From positions 7,874,001-7,938,000 of the forward strand of contig JAWHQI010000013.1 in NCBI GenBank assembly GCA_033032865.1: DNA of 64,000 bases. The letters run 5' to 3'. Positions 56,000 through 64,000 of the stretch are shown here, piece after piece; position 1 is the stretch's first letter, and every line of letters begins with the position of its first letter. The position numbers were made by a program, and so were the translations under genes. The notes beneath the pieces were generated by a model. That model did no database searches. It saw only the letters and a list, made by a program, of their open reading frames with translations, and had not been told where the DNA came from. Source of the stretch: Dactylorhiza incarnata (taxonomy: Eukaryota > Streptophyta > Magnoliopsida > Asparagales > Orchidaceae).

Positions 56000-58567
56000 T
56001 GATGAGTCCCAATTATATACATATTTTCGGACTCATTTGGGCCGATTATCTAGTCTTTGCACTACACTTTAGGCATGTTTTCATGCATATTTGATATTCC
56101 ATGCTATGTGCACTTTTAGGACCGTTTCAGTGTATTTTCATGATTATCTTACTCATGCTTTATGTTGCAATTTAATTTCGTAGATTTGAGAATGTGTGGA
56201 ATGCCCATTTGCATGGCCCGATGATCTTTCATGTTGACACGGGGGTTGTGCGAGTGTTCCAGGGCGCAAAAACTACATAGGAACACTGCGCACGAGCACT
56301 AGACATTAGTGCGCACGACCACTGGTCGTGCGCCACTGATCGTGCATTAATTCTCACTTAAAATGGGACTGTTCGGCACTTCGCACGACCACTGGATATA
56401 GTGCGCACGACCACTGGTCGTGCGCCACTGATCGTGCATTAATTTCTCACTTAAAAATGGGCCTGCCAGGCACTTCGCACGACCACTTAAAAATGGGCCT
56501 GCCAGGCACTTCTCACTTATTGCGCGTTGATCCCCCCTCCATAGAGGAAGCCTCATTCATTGCCTTCTCCTCCTACTGCCTCCCTGAAGACGATACCTTG
56601 CTGGGCAAGGATGTTTTTGTTGAGTTGAGTGAGGATGTTTCCTCCTCCACTTACATTCTCTACCCTCTACCTGTGAGGAGCAGGCATCTATATTTAGGTA
56701 GAGGGGTTACTGTTCTATCACCGTATCGGTACCCGCTACTGACACGGATATTGGGCCAGTTACCTGTCCACTTTTCTTTTCATAGGCCTATAAGCTAGAA
56801 CTGTATAAAATCCGAATAAGTCGTGCTAGGATGACAATAACCCCAGTAGTTATCTTACTTTTATTGCATTTTCATTTTCCTAGTTAGAGTAGTTAGTTAA
56901 TTTCTGTTCAGTTTTAGCATTTCGCTTTCTTTTGTTTTTGTGGAGCTCACCCCTGCAGGAACTCATTGCAAATTATGAATGGCGGGTTTGCTTCAGATTT
57001 TCATGCATCTTCTGGTATGCTCACTTGCTGAGCATTGGGTAACTTCTTCCCTAGCTTTCGATTTTGATTTTCACTATCATATCATTATGATGTATTGCTT
57101 AGATTAAGTCTGGGGGAGAACCGCGCTTCGTTACCCACTCACGGCCACACATCTTTTGCATACTAGAAGCTTTTATTATGATATTTGGTTTTGTTCATTT
57201 GCATCGCACACCGCATCACCCACTTGAGAACGTGCTTAAATTTTTGCACGTACCGAGCTTTTTATTTATTTATTTATCACTTGTGCACAAAGCGAAGAAT
57301 TCTGTGTTGGCTTAGTATTGTATGGAGGAGTAAAATGTTGACTCCAGGAGTGTTCCTAGTCGTACAATCATGTTCACTTAGAGTTTGTGTAGATTAAAAT
57401 CCTTTATATGCTTTTAGTTTCTATTTTTTCTATTAGCGTAAATTTTGTTTACTGTACTCTAGTTGTGAATCCGGTCATGAATCAAACGGTGGCGTAGAAT
57501 TGTGTGTAGGCGTTCAGTAGCCTCGTATTGCTCGAGTCGGGAGGAAGGTTAATCTTTCTCGGTGGCTAAGAACTTGCCTCAAGCGACTCTCGAAGCATGG
57601 GTATACGGTTAGTCAAGCGCGCAAATATGATGTAGGCCCTCATTTTGGCCCGGTTGAGCCTTGTACCCATTCCTACCACATTACCCTCGCTACCCAGTTG
57701 TGCCTACCCCTCCTTTTGATTCAGCTCCGCTATACATCACCAAAGCCCAATAGCTAACCCTATTAGCACACCCATGATTGAGCTTTATTATTTATATTTT
57801 GAATGTGGGGTGTTGAAGTGGTGTTCATATCGTGATATGTGGTTGTGCCTAAATGGTATTTATGCTGGATTTATTATGTGTAAAAAAAAAATTGAATGCA
57901 TTGTTTAAAAAAAAAGGAGACGAAAAAGAAAAGAAAAAATGGAAAATATATAGAAATGTTTTGTATTTTGGAGTAGGCGGTGCACACACCGATGTTACAA
58001 ATCTAAGCCTGTTGGTGTGTGCACCCATTTGATTGTGTTTGGGCATAGGGTGATTTATCTGTGTTTGTACTTGTTCATTTGGGTTTGGTGCGCTTAGCCT
58101 TCTTGTTTACCGTTGTTATACCCCACCTAAACCCAAGCCCTGTTTTATCCTAAAGTCCTATTGATTTGCGCGCTCGAGTCAAACCAGTGCCGTGGAGAGA
58201 GTGTGAACGGGCAAGCGTATGGTCATTGACATTGGTGGATTCCTTTGGAGATCCTCCCGAGACCCGATCTTTGGCAATGCTCACCTCACTGTCCGTCTAC
58301 TTTCGTTCTACGCGTAACCGGATGATTCACTGTGATTCACATTAGGAGTATGAGTAATATGTCTTCTAAGTTCTAGAAAATAAAAATTACTGTTGAAAAT
58401 AAAAATTACTGTGCATACGTAGAATTGTTTTCTACTATTTATCTTTGTGCATGAGGATGCGACTTCGCACGGTACTTCATTCGTACAACTGCATAGCCAA
58501 CTAGTTCTCTTTTTCTTCGCCCTGAGAAGATTTGCTCGGGACGAGCAAACGTTTAAGTCTGGGGGTG
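56000..58567 (+). repeat. Tandem unit 2
   Basis: Same length and order as unit 1 with scattered substitutions and small compensating indels. The internal PPT is at 57102-57118, the conserved block at 57529-57601 and the hairpin/PPT at 58531-58567. Confidence 0.9.
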
Positions 58568-60106
58568 TGATGAGTCCCAATTATATACATATTTTCGGAC
58601 TCATTTGGGCCGATTATCTAGTCTTTGCACTACACTTTAGGCATGTTTTCATGCATATTTGATATTCCATGCAAAGTGCACTTTTAGGCCCGTTTCAGTG
58701 TATTTTCATGATTATCTTACTCATGCTTTATGTTGCAATTTAATTTCGTAGATTTGAGAATGTGTGGAATGCCCATTTGCGTGGCCCGACGATCTTTCAT
58801 GTTGACACGGGGGTTGTGCGAGTGTTCCTGGGCGCAAAAACTGCATAGGAACACTGTGCACGAGCACTAGACATTAGTGCGCACGACCACTGGTCGTGCG
58901 CCACTGATCGTGCATTAATTCTCATTTAAAATGGGCCTGTCCGGCACTTCGCACGACCACTGGATATAGTGCGCACTACCACTGGTCGTGCGCCACTGAT
59001 CGTGCATTAATTCTCACTTAAAAATGGGCCTGCCAGGCACTTCGCACGACCACTAGACATAGTGCGCACGACCACTGGTCGTGCGCCACTGATCGTGCGC
59101 ATTGAAAATCTGCACCTGTCTATAAATAGCCGCTCCGCGAAAACAGTCGGAACTTCTTCGTTTCTAGGTCTTTTCCAGCGCCGTTTTTTGCGTTTTTTTT
59201 GTTCTAAGCCTCCTCTATTCATCTAGGGACTTCAAGGAAGTGATTGGATCTTACTTTCATCATCAAGGAAGGTTTGAAGAGCATTGGACATCGCCGGGTC
59301 GTGACACGAAGAAGACGGGCCATTGAGAGGAAGTGACAGCCCTCCTTTACCCCAGACGCAGTTGAGGACCGAGCTTGGACGCGGATTGACAACCCAGCGA
59401 TTCCAACCGTGAATCCCAGCAAGGCTTCGGAGTCGGTCGAATCTCATACTCTTTATTCTTTCGAAATGATGTTCGTATGCTAAACTCTCTATTTTGCGGA
59501 TGAAGAACATGATAAATCTAGATATGTAACTTTTATTTCATCTTTATGAAATTCCTTTTGATTTATTCATGTGTATGAGGTGCGCTATTGTCATTCATTT
59601 TATCGATTTCATTCCGTGAGCCTACTCTTCCATCCGCCAAGCTAAGCGGTGCTAACGGCCCGTGTAATCCACCTCGACTCCGTCGGTGCGGACCATTCCA
59701 TATGCTAGCCTACTCATCCACTCGCCCTACGAAGCAGCGCGCTCAAGGCCTACATAGTTCGATTCTGCTTGCCTACTCGTCCATCCGCCCTTGCGATGCA
59801 GCGCGCTCAAGGCCTGCCTAGTCTCCATCCCGCTAAGCGAAGCATTGCATAGCGGCATTGCATAGGAGTAGTTATAGCATTTTCTCTTTATTTTCCAAAC
59901 CAAAACCCCCATTTTCGCAACCTATCCGACATAAAGGACTTCAATCTCAAGTCCTTCCTCGATAGATAGCTCCACCTTACTGTGTTCCTTTGAGATCGAT
60001 ACTTGGGGATTCATTCCCATTTTATATTACTTGAACGATCGGTACACTTGCGTTTCGTGCCGCAGTCTAGCCACCACCTATAGCGGTGTGCGAGATTTGT
60101 GCATCA
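58568..60106 (+). repeat. Complete 3' LTR of the tandem element
   Basis: Extends past the truncation point of the other copies. It has three blocks of the GCACGACCACTGGTCGTGC palindrome type, a TATAAATAG box (59121-59129), and a downstream region with two diverged copies of a CCTACTC-TCCATCCGCC segment (about 59621-59800). It ends GTGCATCA at 60106. Confidence 0.88.
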
Positions 60107-60341
60107 ACACACACGTATATATATATACACCTATCTGTATGAGCCTTTATACATATATATATATATATATGTCTGCATATATGACTCAACCTAGAAGTAA
60201 CTCGCCGGACGACGACGACGATGCTTCTGAAATGGTAACGCCCCCCTCACATCGACACACGCAAGGCCAACTTTCATATTTAGACTATCAACGCTACCAC
60301 AACCCTACTTAGAAGACTAAGAAAAATCTTGGGGCGTTACA
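60107..60341 (-). repeat. Tekay 5' LTR, remaining outer end
   Basis: Matches 18136-18375, ending GGGGCGTTACA at 60341, followed by the target duplication TAGGA. Confidence 0.92.
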
Positions 60342-60346
60342 TAGGA

Positions 60347-61509
60347 TGCTTCCCATTGTTAAGTACATAGCATTTACTGCCAAAAATTCTAAAATATGAA
60401 ATCTTTGGTTTTCTGCCCTTTAGAATCTCATATGGGGTCTTACGATGGTTCTTATTGATGAGTGCTCTGTTTTGCACATGGCAAGCTGTGTTGATAGGTT
60501 CTGCTCAGAAATATTCTAGAAGAGCAGAATCACTCAACATAGACCTGCCAGCTTCTATGAGGGTTCAATTCTTTCTCTCGGCTACTCCATTTTGCTGTGG
60601 AGTACGAGGAGAGGAAAACTCATGGGAGATACCTTTACTTTCACAGTACTCTGTCATGGCCCCAGACTGAAATTCTGTTCCATGGTCACTTCTGATTTTG
60701 ACCACTTAACAGTCAAGTTCATTCTGAATAAGCTTGACAAAATTAGTGAATATGCCGAAGGTTTCTAACTTAAGTTTTAGAAAGAACACCCATGCAAACC
60801 GAGAGTAATCATCAACAATAACCAAGGTGTAAGCTTTCCCACCTAAGCTTCTAACTGACATTGGACCAAATAAATCCATATGCAGCAGATGAAGACACCT
60901 GGTTGAATTATTGCCAATTATGCTCTTAAAGCTAGCCTTTATTTGCTTACCCATTTGGCAAGCATGGCAAGGGCTTTCTTTAATGCATTTAACTTTGGGG
61001 GCATCCCTTACCAAGTTGTGAGAAAATAACATAGATATAGTTTTGAAATTAATATGTGCTAACTTCTTGTGCCATTGGTCACTGAGAGATGCACTATCTT
61101 TGGCAACAAAACACACTGGGGTAGAAGACTGTAAGCATATAAAATCTAAACAGTAAATACCACTACTCCTAGAGCCTGTTAAAATAGTTTCCACAGACAC
61201 GGACATCTTTATCAGGCATCTATCTATAAAGAACTCAACGGTATAGCCTTTGTCACACAGTTGGCTTATGCTAATCAGATTGTATTTCAATCCTTTCACA
61301 TGAGCTACACGTGTGAAAACGACTGAGCCGTTGGTTATTGAACCATAACCAATAATAATACCTCGTTCAGATCCGCCAAACTTTACTTTAGGCCCGTTCT
61401 CAACTGGAACATAATCCTGAAGTAATCTTCTTCTCCCGGTCATATGCCTAGAGCAACCACTGTCCAAATACCAGATGGGAATTTCATTGGCCTTTGGACA
61501 TTCCTGCAA
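60347..61509 (-). pseudogene. pol: Copia-2 protease and integrase
   Basis: The open frame 61509-60706 carries the protease YLDSGCSRHMTG, the pre-integrase finger (WHKKLAHINF...CHACQMGKQ) and the start of the integrase core (HMDLFGPM, VDDYSRFAWVFFLK). A TAA at 60706-60708 and a TGA at 60565-60567 break it. Between and after them the frame continues with IRSDHGTEF and PQQNGVAERK, so both later catalytic residues survive. The C-terminal part joins 14997 across the Tekay insertion. Confidence 0.92.
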
Positions 61510-61566
61510 ACATGATCAATACCCCTTATTAACCCAAACATTTTTGGGTCCTTGGTTCCTTGTTTG

Positions 61567-62465
61567 GTTTATCTTCAACCGGCAGTGTTGTGCGGTTAGG
61601 CAGCTTGCAGAGATCGGCAAGGAGACTGCGTGGTCTGGAGCGGTCTCAGTTATCTTCCTTCAAGTTGTGTAATTTTCATCTTTGGTTTTGTGTGCTGGCG
61701 AAATCATGTCTCGCCAAGCATACCTCTCCCTGTAATGAAGTTTATGCTATAAATAAAGATTACTTGATTGCCTCCATTTGCTTCTGGTTGTTTGGCTTGA
61801 ATCTTTAAGTTGCACGTTTCCTGCTCACTCCATAAAGGTCTACGAAAAAATTTCACAGTAATTTCTTAAAAGCAGATGAATCCCCGCATCTTAGGGTTTA
61901 GGTCGACGCACCGTCGATAACGCTTATTATTTAGTGCGCAAAGCTATGTCGAGATTGCTTCTAGAGGCAATTCTGTGCGCGCTGATATATCGACGTTGCG
62001 TCAAGTAGTACTCGACGTAACTTCGAGACTATTCAGAAACCCTAAGTTGATGTAGTCTTGTCGACGTTATGTTAATTTCCAATCGACGTAACTTCGAATT
62101 TAATCAGCGATCGATAAGTGTATGTATGCGTCGATATGAACTCGACGTTACGTCGAGATCTATTTGAATTGTCTGCTTTGAGTGCTTTTTGCCTCTGGCG
62201 TCGAGTAGCAGTCGACGGTACGTCGACTTCTATTCGACGCACCTCTGACTGAACATAACTATTTTCTTAGGAATTTCTTGCTGTTTTTCCCAGCGATTAT
62301 TTGTATTGAAAATAGATTGTAATATAATTTTAATGACCATTAGGAAAGGTTCAAGGCAGAAATTACTCCCTTGAATAGGTTTTGTTCCTTAATCAAAATC
62401 TACATCTTTCTTCCCACTCCATTTTTTTCTTGAGTGGGACCCTACCTCACCCTGCACAGGTAATT
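61567..62465. mobile_element. Foreign segment inside Copia-2, including a Copia-T-family LTR end
   Basis: 61589-61859 (plus) aligns with the last 270 bases of the Copia-T LTRs, including the GGCGA...TCGCC hairpin, a variant AATAAAGAT and the terminal AAATTTCACA; it is clearly older than Copia-T. The following 61860-62400 is unrelated DNA with about ten TCGACG/CGTCGA words (61903-62242). Copia-2 gag-like coding resumes near 62470. No clean target duplication is seen. Confidence 0.6.
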
Positions 62466-62469
62466 CAAA

Positions 62470-64000
62470 CATTAGAAGAAACCCAGGTTACCTTGGGCCC
62501 TTTGCTTTTACCATTATAGGGTTCAATGAAAGAATAGAAGGGTCTTTCATGATACCCTTTGGGATGATAGGGAATTGATTTCCCAGACCTCTTATCTTGA
62601 TACTTAAAATAAGTATAAAATGTATCAAAATATAACAAATCAGCAGAATGTTTTATTATCCTAGGTTTTGCCTTAACCTTTTGGTTGTTGTTCTTTGACT
62701 TATCTATATTATTCTTACCTAGGTGTCATTCTTTCATATTCAAAATTACTTAATTAGGTTTGTTTATCCTATCTGGATGGCTGTTAGCCTTAACCTTGAA
62801 TGATGCACTCTTCTCACTTGATTTGCACTCACTAGATCTAACAAATGACACTGGATTTTTCCAGGAAGGTTTCTTAGGTGCTTCAGTTCTTGAGGAGAGC
62901 TTTGCTCCTATACCTAGATGATTAAATCTCATAGAAAGATTTTCTGTGATGTCTTTGAGCTTCTGACTCCTCCCATTGAGTGAGTCCTCAAAGGCCTTTG
63001 CCTTTGCTAGCTCTTCTTTCAAATTTGAATTTTCTTCTCTATGTATAATCAATTATAGCTCTTCATCATTGATTTCATTTGTTAGTTTTCGATTTATTAG
63101 ATGCATTTCATCTTTTCTAAGGTTCTCTAGTTCAGTTCTCGCTATGTCTAATTCTTTTTCTACCCTAAGATGTTCAATGCAGAAATCTTTAAAACATGAT
63201 TTGAAATCATCAGAGCTAAAGTCAAATTCATCAAAAACTGATACCTCCTCATCTTCATCATCTGATGGCATTCCAAGAGCCATCATGCAGGCTTCTACTG
63301 CTTCTTCTTCATCATCACTTTCAGATGATGAGGAGTCTAATTCTGCTTCAGAATCACTCCATGTTTCAGCAACGAAGCCTTTGGCTTTCTTCTTGTCTTT
63401 TACTCTGAAGGACTTCTTCTTCTTCTTCTTCTTCTTCTCCTCTTTGCTGTTGCTCCTTTCCCTTTGCTCTTGTGGGCATTCAGGGGCAATGTGCCCTGGT
63501 TTGTTGTAGGTAAAGCAGATAATCTCCTTCCTTGGAGTTTTATTATACCTGGGCCTTGAATCCCTTTCTTTTCTCCTTGAGTCTTCAGTTTTGACCCATT
63601 TCTTGAATATACTTGCCAGGAGATTGAACATCTCATCTTCAGGAGTAGAAGGTTCTCCTTCAGAAGCTTTCAGAGCAAGGCTCCTTTGGATAGGAGCTGG
63701 AGTCATTTCCCTTTCTTCTGATTCAGCCCTATTCTTCAACAACCTCTCATATGACTTAAGCATTCCTAGCAAAGCTTCAGTTGAGATATCTCTATGACAC
63801 CTGGACTCTCTGATTGCCCATATTCTGGAATCCCATGAGCTAGGGAAGCACATTAGGATTTTTATCATTAATTTTAGTCAAGGATATCTCCTTGTCTAAG
63901 CCTCCGAGCTCATTAATGATAATACTGAATCTGTCATACATAGTAGCAACAGATTCTTCAGCTTTCTTTTGAAAGTTCTCATACTAGGATATGAGAAGGG
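62470..64000 (-). pseudogene. gag: Copia-2 Gag
   Basis: From the window end inward there is YENF...MYDRF...INELGGLDKEIS, then ILMCFPSSWDSRIWAI (63868 on). The knuckle CFTYNKPGHIAPEC follows, its second Cys replaced by Tyr, then a poly-Lys stretch, an acidic Ser/Glu-rich segment and a helical region to 62750. Diverged coding near 62570-62480 ends with a GPKVTWV motif. Breaks are a TAG at 63984-63986, a one-base slip in a T5 run (63859-63863) and a TAA at 63053-63055. The Cys loss should weaken zinc and RNA binding. Confidence 0.88.

Larger units (their letters stand above)
53432..60106 (+). mobile_element. Tandemly duplicated, internally deleted TR-GAG relative
   Basis: Three LTR starts (TGATGAGTCCCAATTATATA) lie at 53432, 56000 and 58568, exactly 2568 bases apart. 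The first two LTRs are cut about 500 bases in and fused to the 3' half of the interior; the third is complete (58568-60106, with TATA box). No primer site or gag remains. PPT and GGA-loop hairpin precede the second and third LTRs. Homology to the TR-GAG at 34831-48886 covers the LTR start, PPTs and a conserved 73-base block. Flanks are actca (53427-53431) and acaca (60107-60111), an imperfect duplication in a CA microsatellite. Confidence 0.88.
15003..60341 (-). mobile_element. Tekay/Del-like Gypsy chromovirus, itself carrying three insertions
   Basis: LTRs are 15003-18375 (3') and 50250-60341 (5', interrupted at 53432-60106). The element is flanked by TAGGA on both sides (14998-15002, 60342-60346). 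On the minus strand the order is primer site (50236-50247), leader (to 49513), protease (49512-48892), RT/RNase H (34825-33486), integrase zinc finger (33479-33145), integrase core plus chromodomain (19562-18487), polypurine tract (18376-18390) and 3' LTR. Gaps are filled by TR-GAG (TSD CCTTC) and Athila (TSD GCGTC). A chromodomain-like C-terminus and LTRs above 3 kb point to the Tekay/Del chromoviruses. No gag is present. About nine differences are visible in the first 460 aligned LTR bases. Confidence 0.92.
8327..64000 (-). mobile_element. Copia-2: SIRE-like Copia element split by a 45 kb nested insertion
   Basis: On the minus strand, high to low coordinate, the order is gag (64000-62470), protease/integrase (61509-60347), [insertion 60341-15003], end of integrase/RT/RNase H (14997-13001), additional ORF (12658-10094), polypurine tract (9912-9927) and 3' LTR (9911-8327). 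The two halves join through the 5-bp duplication TAGGA (14998-15002 and 60342-60346), and the integrase C-terminal reading resumes across it. The 5' LTR lies beyond the window. An extra ORF downstream of RNase H is the plan known from SIRE-type and some Tork-type Copia elements; the lineage name is inference. A smaller foreign segment interrupts it at about 61567-62465. Confidence 0.9.

Overview
This window is plant nuclear DNA made almost entirely of LTR retrotransposons nested inside one another. I found no host gene, rRNA, tRNA or CRISPR array. The plant assignment rests on Ty1/Copia and Ty3/Gypsy (Athila-like, Tekay/Del-like) polyproteins, primer-binding sites matching plant initiator tRNA-Met and tRNA-Asp, plant-type TATAAATAG boxes, and long AT-rich or CpG-rich LTRs. 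The nesting suggests pericentromeric heterochromatin, probably of a dicot; the species cannot be told.

Layout. Bases 1-8326 are older Copia wreckage: a minus-strand element with a 1.7 kb 5' LTR and gag (1-2516), a plus-strand LTR plus truncated gag (2517-4143), a minus-strand 3' LTR with an RNase H tail (4144-6078), and degenerate Copia remnants including a coiled-coil reading frame with a TATA box (6440-8326). From 8327 to beyond the window end runs one minus-strand SIRE-like Copia element ('Copia-2'). Its 3' LTR is 8327-9911, its additional ORFs 10094-12658, RNase H/RT 13001-14997, integrase 60347-61509 and gag 62470-64000.

Copia-2 is split by a 45.3 kb insertion: a minus-strand Tekay/Del-like chromovirus (15003-60341, target duplication TAGGA). 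That element received three more insertions: an Athila-like Gypsy element on the plus strand (19568-33139, TSD GCGTC); a non-autonomous gag-only TR-GAG element on the minus strand (34831-48886, TSD CCTTC); and, inside its 5' LTR, a tandemly duplicated relative of the TR-GAG (53432-60106). The TR-GAG 3' LTR was then hit by a young plus-strand Copia element ('Copia-T', 35739-42476, TSD AAACA). Nesting is therefore four levels deep, and each junction closes to a continuous older sequence.

How the parts relate. The Athila and TR-GAG elements share a tRNA-Asp primer site, TGATG...ATCA termini, homologous Gag, and an unusual 3' module: a hairpin with GGA in its loop directly upstream of a TTAAGT.TGGGGG polypurine tract, plus a second internal polypurine tract. 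This fits a non-autonomous family using Athila-type machinery. Copia-2 carries, downstream of pol, a long additional ORF with a plant-transposon-like N-terminal domain and a coiled-coil C-terminal half, split by one TAG and preceded by a candidate internal promoter. LTRs of unrelated families each carry reiterated CpG-rich near-palindromes, and one of these (TTCGWCGAA) is shared by Copia and Athila LTRs. Nearly all premature stops in all elements are C-to-T type changes, the expected decay of methylated repeats.
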